Source: Planctomycetota bacterium
GTDB lineage: Bacteria; Planctomycetota; UBA1135; UBA2386
Length of the DNA: 64,000 nt
Assembly: GCA_947444055.1 (NCBI GenBank)
Contig: CANEYR010000010.1
Location: 1-64,000, forward strand
Direction of reading: 5' to 3'
Positions 27,344 through 36,430 of this stretch are shown here, piece by piece. Within the stretch, counting starts at the first letter, position 1. Every line of letters starts with the position of its first letter. The position numbers and the translations under genes are program-made. Below the pieces are notes generated by a model, which did no database searches, had not been told where the DNA came from, and saw nothing but the letters and a program-made list of their open reading frames with translations.

Positions 27344-29965
27344 TCACAGCCGCACGACGCTGCGCATCAGCGAAACCGGCAACGGGAACGGCGTCGGCGA
27401 CACCGGGTCGAACACCGCGCACTGCACGAAACAGTGCGACCACGGCAACGGCGGGATCGACCAGAACGTCGAGCGCGTGGTGGCGTCGAACAGCTGCAGG
27501 TCGGCGACGATGACGTCGCTGAACTGGTTGCCAAGGTCAAGACTCACCACGCCCGGCGCCACCGACGGCTGGTTGCTCGTGCTGATCACGAGCGCCCCAA
27601 AGCTCAACGTCGGCTGACTGCCAGCACCGCAGTAGACGCGGAACGATTGCCCCGGCGGGACTGTGGGTGGTGCACTCATCGGCACGCCGACGGGCGAGGC
27701 GTTCAGCGAGATGATGGTGCTCGAGCTGCTGCCCACCGGATTCTGGAACGACAGTGCCAGGCCACCTGGCGCCAGCCCCTGCGGTAGATGGAAGTAGAGC
27801 TGCGTCGGGCTCACCACCGTGAAGCCACCGGCATGCCAGTTCGCGTTGTTCAGTGGGCCGACGATCGAAGCGCCCAGCACGGCGGACGTCACCGTGTCGA
27901 GCCGTTCCCCAGTGACCAGGAACGGCGTGTTGAGGACGTTGGGGAGACCGGCCGGCGTGACGGTGGTGACCGCAGGTCGCCGCGGGAACGACGGCAGCCC
28001 GTAGTTCGGGAACAGATCGTGCGTGGGCCACGTCGCGATCTGCTCCACCATGGTGTTGACGTCGTCGAACCCGGCTTCGCTGTCGCCCTGGTTGACGAAC
28101 ACTGCGATGGCGATGCCGTCGGTGCGCCAGACGATGCGCGTCGCCGCGTCCGACAGCGAGCCGCCCTTGTTGTAGGCCCACACCCCATTCGGTCGCTGCC
28201 ACCAGCTGAAGCTGCCCGGGGTCACGTTGCCGGGCCCTTCGCTGAACGCCGGAAAGCTGTGCCGCGTCAGCATGCTGGTCTGTTGCGCCGGCGGCAGCAC
28301 GCTCCAATCTGCGCCGAGGCCGAACACGCCGCTGAGCAAGCGCACGAAGTCGACGGTCGACAGCGCCATGCCGCCCGAGCCGTCGGCGAGGTTGTGGTCT
28401 CCACTCCATTGCCGCGCCCGGCGCCGCTGGTCGGCGTGCACGGTGCTCGTGGCCAGCTCCAACGTCCGCGGGTAGCCCTTGATCTCCCCGGCGGGCAGGT
28501 TCGCTTCGATCGAAGTCGCGACGCGCGGCCGCGTGATCCCGAGCGGGGTGTAGAAGTTCTGCAGCAGGTAAGAGTGCATCGACAGCCCGGTCTGCTGACG
28601 CACGACCTGAGACGCCAGCAAGAACGCGCTGTTGCTGTACTCGCCGTAGGTGCCTGGCACGAACTCCACCGGCTGCGTGCGCAGCCACGCGACACCCAGG
28701 CTGTGCGTCGTCGGCAGCACCGGCGACGTCGAGTTCCACCACGTGGCGATCGTGGCGCCGTCGTAGTTGCGCACCAATCCCGAGGTGTATTCCAGGCAAT
28801 TCAGCAACGTGATGTTGTCGAACCAGCCGCCGGTCGGCGTCAGCCCTAGCACCTGCTGTGGCCGGCTGCCGAGCGTCAACGGTGAGGTCGTGGTCAGCTT
28901 GTGCACCGCCAAAGAAGTCAGCACCTTGGTGAGGCTGGCTGTGCGGAAGTTGCTGGTGGGCTGGGTGGTCATCGTTCCCGCTTCGCCCCACGTGTAGCCG
29001 CGTGCGAACACCAACCTCCCGTCCTTCGCGATGGCCACCGATGCGTTGCGAGCGCCGGTCGTGCTCAGCAGGTTCTGCATGTAGACATCGAACGGACTGA
29101 AGGTGGCATGGGCCTGGCCGGTCGTCGAGAACACGCGCGCCCGCGGCGTGCGTTCGGCGGAGAAGGTGCCGGCCATGCGCAGCGACGCGCCGGCGCCGCC
29201 CGCAGCGATGACGAGCGGCGACAGGCCTTGGCCGGTCAGCGTCGTGACCTGGGTTTGCCAGCCGCTGCTCGTGTAGTTGGCGCGCGCGGCCCAGCTGCCG
29301 AGGCGGTCGTCGTGCCACACCGAGACATAACGCAGGCTCTCCGACAGGCCCAAGGCGGCGATGCGCGCGTCGGCTTCGTAGTACGCACTGAACGTCTCCG
29401 TGAACTCGGTGTTGTTGGCATCGATGACAACGTCCCACACGGTGCCGCTGGGGTTCGGTTCGAACACGGCGCAGTAGAGCGGGGTCGTGCTGGTGCCGTG
29501 GATGTCGACGCTGACCGGACGTCGTCCGGCAGTGAGGGCGCTGTTGACCGCCGTCAAGAACGCCGATTCGCTGCTGGCCGTCAAGTCGGTGGTGCTGGCG
29601 CCATCCGCATGGAACACCGCGGCAAACACGGTGTCGCTGCCGCTGCCAGCCGCCGTCACCAGCTTCGGGCGGTAGCCCTGGCCGATCCACGTCGAACGCT
29701 GGGTGGTGTATTGAGCCTGCGTCATGTTGTGGCTCGCAACCCAACTCGGCCCGCCTTGCACTTCCCAGATGGCGGCGTAGCGCGGGGCCGCAAGACCGCC
29801 GGCGACGGACAATTGTTTCAGGCGGTAGCCCTGACCGGTGAGCGTGTTGAACTGCGATTGGTGCGATGCCGCCGTCGCATCGTGGTAGGTGACGACCTGC
29901 GCAAACGCGGGAACGGCGAGGCCCGTGGCCGCCGCCAGGGCGAGCCGGATAGGGGAGGTCTTCAT
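27344..29965 (-). CDS. secreted BTRD1-repeat / beta-lactamase-fold serine hydrolase
   Basis: 873 residues from ATG 29965 with a signal peptide (IRLALAAATGLAVPAFAQ). Residues about 20-330 hold repeated 60-70-residue units with GQGYR--K and Y-AIWE--GPSW, matching bacterial tandem repeat domain 1. A class C beta-lactamase-like domain follows: ASLTK (SxxK, about 345), YSN (about 440) and KGG (about 600). About 200 C-terminal residues form beta-sandwich modules. The same repeat-plus-hydrolase pairing is known from fungal polyglycine hydrolases, so an extracellular peptidase or esterase acting on peptides is likely. It lies 83 bases after the glycosyltransferase operon. Confidence 0.87.
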   Translation of the reverse strand: MKTSPIRLALAAATGLAVPAFAQVVTYHDATAASHQSQFNTLTGQGYRLKQLSVAGGLAAPRYAAIWEVQGGPSWVASHNMTQAQYTTQRSTWIGQGYRPKLVTAAGSGSDTVFAAVFHADGASTTDLTASSESAFLTAVNSALTAGRRPVSVDIHGTSTTPLYCAVFEPNPSGTVWDVVIDANNTEFTETFSAYYEADARIAALGLSESLRYVSVWHDDRLGSWAARANYTSSGWQTQVTTLTGQGLSPLVIAAGGAGASLRMAGTFSAERTPRARVFSTTGQAHATFSPFDVYMQNLLSTTGARNASVAIAKDGRLVFARGYTWGEAGTMTTQPTSNFRTASLTKVLTSLAVHKLTTTSPLTLGSRPQQVLGLTPTGGWFDNITLLNCLEYTSGLVRNYDGATIATWWNSTSPVLPTTHSLGVAWLRTQPVEFVPGTYGEYSNSAFLLASQVVRQQTGLSMHSYLLQNFYTPLGITRPRVATSIEANLPAGEIKGYPRTLELATSTVHADQRRRARQWSGDHNLADGSGGMALSTVDFVRLLSGVFGLGADWSVLPPAQQTSMLTRHSFPAFSEGPGNVTPGSFSWWQRPNGVWAYNKGGSLSDAATRIVWRTDGIAIAVFVNQGDSEAGFDDVNTMVEQIATWPTHDLFPNYGLPSFPRRPAVTTVTPAGLPNVLNTPFLVTGERLDTVTSAVLGASIVGPLNNANWHAGGFTVVSPTQLYFHLPQGLAPGGLALSFQNPVGSSSSTIISLNASPVGVPMSAPPTVPPGQSFRVYCGAGSQPTLSFGALVISTSNQPSVAPGVVSLDLGNQFSDVIVADLQLFDATTRSTFWSIPPLPWSHCFVQCAVFDPVSPTPFPLPVSLMRSVVRL

Positions 29966-30048
29966 GCAACGAGCGGAGCGATCCGGGGCGGCGTTCCGTT
30001 CGCGGCTTCTACAGAATTTGCCGGCGGCAGGCCGCGCGCGTTGGGCCG

Positions 30049-31119
30049 CTAACGCGAGAGTCGGCGCCAGGTCGCGAGCAGTTCGGCGGCGGCGTCTGGC
30101 CACTGCATCGTGGCGAGGTGTTGGCGGCAGGCGGCTTCGTCCACGACGTGGGTCGTGGTGGCGGCGATGGCCAGTGCCCAGCGCTCGGGGTCGTGCGGTG
30201 GCAAGGTGACGCCGAGCGTGCCCACGACCTCGGGCAGGGCTGTGGTGTTGCACACGAGCACCGGTCGGCGATGCGCCAGACCTTCCAGGGCGGGCAGGCC
30301 AAAGCCTTCGTGCAGCGATGGCATCACGACGGCGCGGGCCTGGCGATACAGACCGGCGAGAGTCAGTTCGTCGACCACACCGAGAACGTGCAGCCGCACC
30401 TGCAGCGCGTTGGCTGTCTGTTGCAGCGATCGCAGGGCCCCGGCGTCACGACCGGCGAGCCACAATTCGGGGCGCTGCGCCGTCGGCAGTTGGGCCACCG
30501 CTTGCACGACGAGCCGCAGGCCCTTGCGTGGCTCGATGTGGCCGACGTGCAGCAGATACCCGTTGGCTGGCAGCGGCATCTGCAACGGTGCGCCCCCAGT
30601 CGCTACTGACTCGACGCCATTCTTGACGACGACGGCGATGGGGGCGGCGGGCACCAGCAAGCGCAGACGACCTGCCGTCCAGTGACTCGGTGCGACGATC
30701 GCGTCGGCGCGTTCACACGAACGTCGCAACACGGCCCGCGCCAGCCAGCGTGGCCAACGCGAGAAGCCGTCGACGGCGCGCAGGTCGTGCACCAGCAAGC
30801 AGGTTGGTACCGGCACTCGCGGCAGTGGCAAGAAGCCGTGGTCGTAGACCGTTGCCGCCAGCTCGCGCAAACAGTCCGGCAGCAGTCGTTGCTCGGCGCG
30901 GGCGCGGGTCCAGCTCGGACCGGCAGGAATGTCGATCGGCAACCACGCGATGCCGCGCCGTGGTGGCGGCGTGAAGTCCCGGCGATGCAGCACGGTGATG
31001 CGTTCACCGGGATGCAGCTGCGTGCCTGTGTGCGTCAGCAGGGCCAGCAGCCGCCGATTGGCGCCCGACGGCGGCCCGAGCAACCAACCCGCAACCACCG
31101 CGTGCAGGGTCACGACCAT
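30049..31119 (-). CDS. GT4-type glycosyltransferase
   Basis: 356 residues from ATG 31119, overlapping the upstream gene by 10 bases. It has the GT-B layout: an acceptor-side N-terminal half, then LLHVGHIEPRKGLRLVVQAV (start of the donor domain) and MPSLHEGFGLPALEGLAHRRPVL with the E-x7-E motif of GT4 retaining enzymes. It should transfer a sugar from a nucleotide donor at the cytoplasmic face. It is third in a tight three-gene glycosyltransferase operon; acceptor and donor are unknown. Confidence 0.9.
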   Translation of the reverse strand: MVVTLHAVVAGWLLGPPSGANRRLLALLTHTGTQLHPGERITVLHRRDFTPPPRRGIAWLPIDIPAGPSWTRARAEQRLLPDCLRELAATVYDHGFLPLPRVPVPTCLLVHDLRAVDGFSRWPRWLARAVLRRSCERADAIVAPSHWTAGRLRLLVPAAPIAVVVKNGVESVATGGAPLQMPLPANGYLLHVGHIEPRKGLRLVVQAVAQLPTAQRPELWLAGRDAGALRSLQQTANALQVRLHVLGVVDELTLAGLYRQARAVVMPSLHEGFGLPALEGLAHRRPVLVCNTTALPEVVGTLGVTLPPHDPERWALAIAATTTHVVDEAACRQHLATMQWPDAAAELLATWRRLSR

Positions 31120-32108
31120 TCCCCGCGGTGTCCCGCCGACCACTCGGCGGCGACGGCTTCGCAGGTCTTCTGCGCGGCGCGTTGGTGGCCAGCTTGGGCG
31201 AGCCGCCAGCGCAGCGCTTCGTCGGTGTGGATCGTGCACAGGCCGTGGGCGATGTCGTGGCTGTTGCGCGGATCCGCGAACAGGGCAGCACCGTTGGTGA
31301 TCTCTTGGTGCGGGGCGAGATCGCTGCACAGCACCGGTGCGCCTTGCGCCATGCCTTCGAGCACCGGCATGCCGAAGCCTTCGAACAAAGAGCAATGCAC
31401 GACCGCGCGGCAGCTGCGCAGCAGACGTTCCTTCTCCGGCTCGTCGACGTAGTCGTGCGGCGGCCCGAGGAAGCGCAGGTCGGGCAGCGTCGGGCATTGC
31501 TGGCGCGCCAACGCATGCGCTTCTCGCACCCGGTCGCGGTTCTTGCGCGGCCGGTCGTCGCCGAGCACGAGCAGCGGCCCATGGCGAGCTGCGGTGCTGG
31601 CCGCCGTCGGGGCGGGACCCAGCGCGGTGCCGTGGGGAATTACGGCGAGCGGCGGCGTGCGGCGGCCGAGCCACGCGCGCGTGTCCATCGCCGTCAGCAG
31701 CGAAGGCGTGATGATCGCCGTCGCGTGCCGCAGCAAGCGCGACAGCATGAAGTGGCGGAACGAGTGCACAGGTTCGCCGACTTCCGGATGCATCCACGGC
31801 AGATCGTGCACGGTGGCGAAGGTGCGGCAGCGAGTCCAGCGTGGGATGGATGCGACCGAGCTGTGCAACACGTCGGCGCGCAGACGCTGCAACAACGACG
31901 GCAACCGCAACTGCCGACGAATGGCACCGCGCGGGGCCAGCTCACATCGCACGCCGGGGATCGAGGGCGCCGCGACGTTCGGCGGCACCAGCAAGATGCA
32001 GTCGGCATAGCCAGCGCGCGCGTATGCCGTGAGCCCGTTCAGGAACGCGCGACCAACGCCGGTGATCGGCCCGTCGCCGAGGCAGATGCCATCGAAGGCG
32101 ACGATCAC
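31110..32108 (-). CDS. GT4-type glycosyltransferase
   Basis: 332 residues. The N-terminus MIVAFDGICLGDGPITGVGR has the glycine-rich opening of GT4 enzymes; GPLLVLGDDRPRKNRDRVREA begins the donor domain, and HCSLFEGFGMPVLEGMAQGAPVL is the E-x7-E motif. ATGA overlap with the gene upstream and a 10-base overlap with the one downstream show co-translation. It is the middle of the three-enzyme set, probably adding one sugar to an exopolysaccharide or glycolipid. Confidence 0.9.
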   Translation of the reverse strand: MIVAFDGICLGDGPITGVGRAFLNGLTAYARAGYADCILLVPPNVAAPSIPGVRCELAPRGAIRRQLRLPSLLQRLRADVLHSSVASIPRWTRCRTFATVHDLPWMHPEVGEPVHSFRHFMLSRLLRHATAIITPSLLTAMDTRAWLGRRTPPLAVIPHGTALGPAPTAASTAARHGPLLVLGDDRPRKNRDRVREAHALARQQCPTLPDLRFLGPPHDYVDEPEKERLLRSCRAVVHCSLFEGFGMPVLEGMAQGAPVLCSDLAPHQEITNGAALFADPRNSHDIAHGLCTIHTDEALRWRLAQAGHQRAAQKTCEAVAAEWSAGHRGEWS

Positions 32109-33184
32109 GGTGCGACCTCGCGATAGAGCGCGGCGTGCGCCGCCGCACAGTGCTGCCAGCGAAAGTCGGCGGCGCGCGCGCGTCCCGCCGCGATGCTTCG
32201 CTGGCGCAAGGGCGAGTCGCGCAGTGTGCGCGCGACGGCGTCGGCGAGGGCTTCGGGGCTGGTGGCATCGGCGAATACGAAGGCGCCATCGCCGAGTTCA
32301 CGCATCGGGGCGCAGTCGTGGGCCACCACCGGCACCCCGAGTTGCATCGCTTCGAGCGGCGGAAACCCAAAGCCTTCCCACAACGAAGGGAACACCAGGG
32401 CCCGAGCGTGCTGCAGCAGCGGCCACAGGCCCTCGTCGTCGACGTTCGTTCGCCACTCGATCAGGCCCTCGGTCACTGCCTGCCGCAAGTCGCGCACGAT
32501 GTCGTCGCATTGCCAGCCGATGCGCCCAACGACCAAGAGTCGCGGGCGCGGCGTCGGCAGCGCGCGCCACGCCGCCAGCAACGTGCGGTGGTTCTTGCGC
32601 GGCTCGATGGTGCCAACGCACAGCACGTAGTCGCCGAGCGTGTTGGGTGGTGGTGGCGAGCTTGGCACGTGATCGACCCCGAAGGGCACGATGTGCACCG
32701 ACGCGGCGCGCGGTGCGAACGCGCGCAGATCAGCGGCGGTGGCAAGCGAAGGCACCACGATCGCCGCGGCCATGCCGATGGCGGCGCGTGTGCGTTCTCG
32801 CAGCACGGTGGCGTTCTCACCATGCCAGCCTGGATCGCGCACGAAGGCGAGGTCGTGCACGGTCAGCACCGCCTTGGCGCGACTCAGCGGTGCATGCACG
32901 TAGTCGGTCCAATGGAACACCCTCACGTTGCCCGCCAGGCGATCGGCGCCGAGCCCCATGCGCGCGAGGGCAGGCAGCGAACGGCCGGGAATCGGCAGCC
33001 GGTGCAGCCGCGCGCGCGCCGGCACTGCGGTCTGGCAGCGCGCGGGCGCCAAGCTGTGGCCGAACAGATGCACGACGACATTGTCGCGTTCCGCGAGGGA
33101 GCGGGCGAGCTCGCGCGTCGCGCGGCCGATGCCAGCGGCGGACAACAGAGCCGGACGGTAGTCGAGAGCGATCGGCAGGCGCAT
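32105..33184 (-). CDS. GT4-type glycosyltransferase, first gene of operon
   Basis: 359 residues from ATG 33184 (MRLPIALDYRPALLSAAGIG). Earlier in-frame starts are rejected as they would run into the divergent gene at 33234. LCVGTIEPRKNHRTLLAAW and FPSLWEGFGFPPLEAMQLGVPV are the GT4 donor-domain motifs. No transporter or polymerase gene accompanies the trio. The start lies 50 bases from that of the divergent gene, so regulation may be shared. Confidence 0.9.
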   Translation of the reverse strand: MRLPIALDYRPALLSAAGIGRATRELARSLAERDNVVVHLFGHSLAPARCQTAVPARARLHRLPIPGRSLPALARMGLGADRLAGNVRVFHWTDYVHAPLSRAKAVLTVHDLAFVRDPGWHGENATVLRERTRAAIGMAAAIVVPSLATAADLRAFAPRAASVHIVPFGVDHVPSSPPPPNTLGDYVLCVGTIEPRKNHRTLLAAWRALPTPRPRLLVVGRIGWQCDDIVRDLRQAVTEGLIEWRTNVDDEGLWPLLQHARALVFPSLWEGFGFPPLEAMQLGVPVVAHDCAPMRELGDGAFVFADATSPEALADAVARTLRDSPLRQRSIAAGRARAADFRWQHCAAAHAALYREVAP

Positions 33185-33233
33185 GCGGCGGTAGGACTGC
33201 GAGCACGCTATCCTCCTTCCCATCGCCACCGGC

Positions 33234-34760
33234 ATGCAACGCCGCACTGTTCTGTTCCTGTCGCTCGCCGTTGGCATCGTCGCCACGCTGGCTTTCGTGC
33301 TTACCGCTGGTGACGAGCAGGCGCCGCCGCCGAGTCCGTCCTCGCTGTCGCCCACGGTGCCGACGGTGTTGGTCGAGCCAAAGGCAGTGCAGGATCCGCA
33401 ACCGGTGCCCCCAGGGCTGCCACGCGTTCATGTCGAGGTCTTCGCCAAGGAACGCTACTTGCCGCCGTCGCCGGTGCGGGTGCAGGGCGTGCGCGTGGTC
33501 GATGGCAGTGCGCTGCCGACGTGGCTGTTGGCCGGGGCCGGGGCCGGTTTCGATGCGTCGCCGCAGGCGGCCGGGGTCGCGTTGGCGGCGATCGAGCACG
33601 AGGAAGGCTTGGTGCTTCGCCAGGCGCCGATCACCTTTGGCGCCGTCGCGCAGGTGGCGTTGGGCACGCGGTTGGTGGTGCGCGGGCACGTGGTCGATGC
33701 GCAGAAGCAGCCGATCGTCGGGGCCTCGGTCTGGTTTGGCGAGTTCGATGCCGATGGCCAGCGCCGCGTGGTTCTGACCGTCGAGGAAGGTGCGTTCGAG
33801 GCGTTGGTGCTCGCCAGCGATGGGGTGCCGTTCGTGGTCAGTGGCGAGGGTTTGGCGACGCAATGGCGGGTCACGTCGATTGCCGCCCCGGTGTTGCCGC
33901 ACGACGCCGTGATGGAACGCGGCTGTGTGTTGGAAGTGCAGATCGCGGCGCTGGCAGTCGCGATGGAAGAGGCGCGCGTGTTCGTCGTGCCGCGGCCGAC
34001 GGTGGCGACCTCGCTGGCGCGTTGGCCGTTCTTTGAGCAAGCGCTGCTCGATGGCTACCCAGTCGACGCCAACGGGCGCGCGGTGATTCCGGCGTTGCCG
34101 ATGACGGGCGAAGTGGGCCTGGTGGTTCGCCATCCGCGGGCGCCATTGGCGACAGCGCAAGCGGTGACGCTGAAGGGCGAGCGGGTGCGAGCCACGGTGC
34201 CGCTGCAGTTCGCGGCCCGTTCCTGGCAGGGCGTGGTCACGGATGCAGCCGGGGCGCGGCTGCTGCGCGCTGCGGTATGGGGCAAGGCTGGTCGCGTCGA
34301 TCTGTCGCCAGGTGCTTCGCAGCGCCTGGTGCCGCCGCACCTGCAAGCTGTGGGGACCTTCGCGAGTTGCACCGACACCGCGGGCGCGTTCACGATCGGT
34401 TTGGCCGAGGCGCCCGATGCCAGCTTGTCGCTGCGTTGCGCGGGTCGCGCGGGTCGCGATCTGCCGTGGTCGAGCCTGGTCGCGGGACAGCCGGTCGTGC
34501 TACCAGAATGGCACGGCGGGGAAGTGGAGTTTCGTCTCCACCCGCCGCGCGCTGGCACGCCGTGGGTTGCGCACTTTGACCTCGATGCGGGGCGCGATGT
34601 GGTGGCCAAAGACCAGCCATGGCGCTGCTCGCTGCCGCACGCCGGTTGCTACGACTTCGTGATCCGCACGTTGGTCGGCGACGAAGAGCGCGGCCGCACG
34701 GTCGTCGAGGGTGTGCACGTCACCGGTGCCATCGAGCTGCACGCGCCCAAGCTGCCCTGA
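33234..34760 (+). CDS. membrane-anchored protein with carboxypeptidase-regulatory-like domains
   Basis: 508 residues. An N-terminal helix (TVLFLSLAVGIVATLAFVL) with no cleavage site suggests an uncleaved anchor; a Pro-rich linker follows. Segments such as LVVRGHVVDAQKQPIVGASVWF and SWQGVVTDAAGARLLRAAVW match the V-G-V-D--G-P--GA-V repeat of carboxypeptidase regulatory-like (Ig/transthyretin) folds, at about 150 and 330. No enzyme motif. It is probably a periplasmic or surface structural protein, divergent from the glycosyltransferase operon. Confidence 0.7.
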   Translation: MQRRTVLFLSLAVGIVATLAFVLTAGDEQAPPPSPSSLSPTVPTVLVEPKAVQDPQPVPPGLPRVHVEVFAKERYLPPSPVRVQGVRVVDGSALPTWLLAGAGAGFDASPQAAGVALAAIEHEEGLVLRQAPITFGAVAQVALGTRLVVRGHVVDAQKQPIVGASVWFGEFDADGQRRVVLTVEEGAFEALVLASDGVPFVVSGEGLATQWRVTSIAAPVLPHDAVMERGCVLEVQIAALAVAMEEARVFVVPRPTVATSLARWPFFEQALLDGYPVDANGRAVIPALPMTGEVGLVVRHPRAPLATAQAVTLKGERVRATVPLQFAARSWQGVVTDAAGARLLRAAVWGKAGRVDLSPGASQRLVPPHLQAVGTFASCTDTAGAFTIGLAEAPDASLSLRCAGRAGRDLPWSSLVAGQPVVLPEWHGGEVEFRLHPPRAGTPWVAHFDLDAGRDVVAKDQPWRCSLPHAGCYDFVIRTLVGDEERGRTVVEGVHVTGAIELHAPKLP

Positions 34761-34958
34761 CGCCAACGTTCGCTGCCAGCGGTGCGACGAGTGTCCCGGC
34801 GCGAGATTGGCGCAACTGGCGATGGTGTCGATCGCACCGCTCCGCCAAGCCGCACGCTCCGGGCCGACGCCGACCGCGACTTCGCCAACGAGGTATTCTG
34901 TCGGTGAGCCGTGCGTGTGAGCGTGCGGCGTACCTCGTGTGGCTTCGTTGTGTGGTGG

Positions 34959-34997
34959 GGGGATCGAACCTTGTAGGTTCGATCCCCACTTTTTTTT
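34959..34997 (+). terminator. intrinsic terminator
   Basis: GGGGATCGAACC (34959-34970) and GGTTCGATCCCC (34976-34987) form a perfect 12-bp stem with a TTGTA loop, followed after two bases by eight T (34990-34997). This is the best intrinsic terminator in the window. It ends transcripts coming from 33234-34760 or a small RNA starting in the 200-base gap, 37 bases before the HD gene. Confidence 0.85.
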
Positions 34998-35034
34998 CCG
35001 CGGTGTGGTTCGCGTTGGCTACGGTCGCCAGCCC

Positions 35035-36375
35035 GTGAGCATTCTGCGCGATCCGGTCCACGGCGACATCGAACTCTCCCGCGACGAGCTGCGGCTCGTC
35101 GACACCGTCGAGTTCCAACGCCTGCGTGGCATCAAGCAACTCGGTAGTGCGGCGTTCGTCTATCCAGGGGCGACCCACACCCGCTTCGAACACTCGCTCG
35201 GCACGCTGCACGTCTGCGAACAGTTGCTGCTCGCTTGCAACAAGAACGCGGCGAAGGCGGCGGACTGCTTGCACGTCAGCGAGGTCGAACGGCGACTGCT
35301 GCGCACGGCGGCGTTGCTGCACGACGTCACCCACATTCCGTTCGGTCACAACATCGAAGACCAGACCGGCCTGCTGCCGCGGCACGATGAACCGGAGCGC
35401 TTCCGAGCGATGTTGGGCGACACCGAACTCGGCGCCGAGTTGCAGCGGCAAGGTCTGCGCGACGACGTGCTGGCGATCCTGACGGGCGAAGGCCGCGCGG
35501 TGCCACCGTTCTGGCGGCAGGTGGTGAGCGACACGATCGATGCGGACCTGCTCGATTACCTGCGTCGCGATGCCCACTACACCGGCCTCGAGTTGCGGTA
35601 CGACCGACGGGTCATCGACTACTTCCGGGTCGATAAGAAGAGCGGGCAGATGTTCGTCGACTGCGAGAAGAACGGCATGCTGCGCGAAGACATCGTGTCG
35701 GAGCTGCTGCGGGTGCTCGAGTGCCGCTACCACTTCAGCGAACGCGTCTACTACCACCACGCGAAGATCGCCGCCGGCGCCTTGCTGTCGCGCATGGTGG
35801 AACTCGCCCTGCAGAGTGGGGCGTTGACGGCGAGCGAGCTGCAATCCCTGACCGACGAGTTGCTGGTGTTCCGTCTCGGCGAGATCGAACTTGGCGATGC
35901 CAAAGCCACCGAGCGGTTGCGTCGCTTCGTCGCCAGGTTTCGTCGGCGCGCGCTGCCGAAGCGAGTGTTGGTGTTGCCGCTCTACCAAAACCACGGCGTG
36001 CAAGACGAGCTGCTGCGCACCTACTTCACGCCGGGGCAGCCCGAGGCGCGCTTTCGCTGGGAGGCTGAGATGGAACGGTTGGCGCAGCGCGAATTCGGCC
36101 AGTCGATCGACGTCATCCTCTATTGCCCCAAGCGCCGCATGCAGTTGAAGGAGGCGAAGACGTTGGTGCGCTTCCCGGGCGTGGGGGATCGCACCCTGCC
36201 GCTGGATGCCTTCGCCGAGCAGATTCCGCGGCTGCGCGACTTGGCCGAGAGTTACCCGCGCATGTGGAAGCTCTACGTGTTCACTTCGCTCGAGGACCGC
36301 GCGCTGCGCCGGCGCTTGCAGACGATGTGTATGGAGGCGCTGCCAGCCGGGTCCCGCAACGCGTTCGTGCTATGA
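35035..36375 (+). CDS. HD-domain phosphohydrolase
   Basis: 446 residues from GTG 35035 (SILRDPVHGDIELS); an upstream in-frame start lies within the terminator and is rejected. The HD fold has FQRLRGIKQLG, THTRFEHSLGTLH, ALLHDVTHIPFGH (about 95, the HD metal pair) and DTIDADLLDYLRRDAHYTG, matching the SAMHD1/dGTPase-like class that hydrolyses (d)NTPs or other phosphoesters. It is longer than minimal members and has a C-terminal region of unknown function (LVFRLGEIELGDAK). It precedes the outer-membrane barrel gene by 55 bases on the same strand and may share a transcript. Confidence 0.88.
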   Translation: MSILRDPVHGDIELSRDELRLVDTVEFQRLRGIKQLGSAAFVYPGATHTRFEHSLGTLHVCEQLLLACNKNAAKAADCLHVSEVERRLLRTAALLHDVTHIPFGHNIEDQTGLLPRHDEPERFRAMLGDTELGAELQRQGLRDDVLAILTGEGRAVPPFWRQVVSDTIDADLLDYLRRDAHYTGLELRYDRRVIDYFRVDKKSGQMFVDCEKNGMLREDIVSELLRVLECRYHFSERVYYHHAKIAAGALLSRMVELALQSGALTASELQSLTDELLVFRLGEIELGDAKATERLRRFVARFRRRALPKRVLVLPLYQNHGVQDELLRTYFTPGQPEARFRWEAEMERLAQREFGQSIDVILYCPKRRMQLKEAKTLVRFPGVGDRTLPLDAFAEQIPRLRDLAESYPRMWKLYVFTSLEDRALRRRLQTMCMEALPAGSRNAFVL

Positions 36376-36430
36376 CGCCTTGCCGTCAAGTCGGATGCCG
36401 GACTGGGGTCAGCTCGGCTATGGTCCGGTG

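Noticed and set aside
34890-34990. A tRNA (including tRNA-Sec) ending in GGTTCGATCCCC
   Set aside because: No acceptor stem, D-arm or anticodon arm can be drawn; the exact complement upstream and the T-run make it a terminator.
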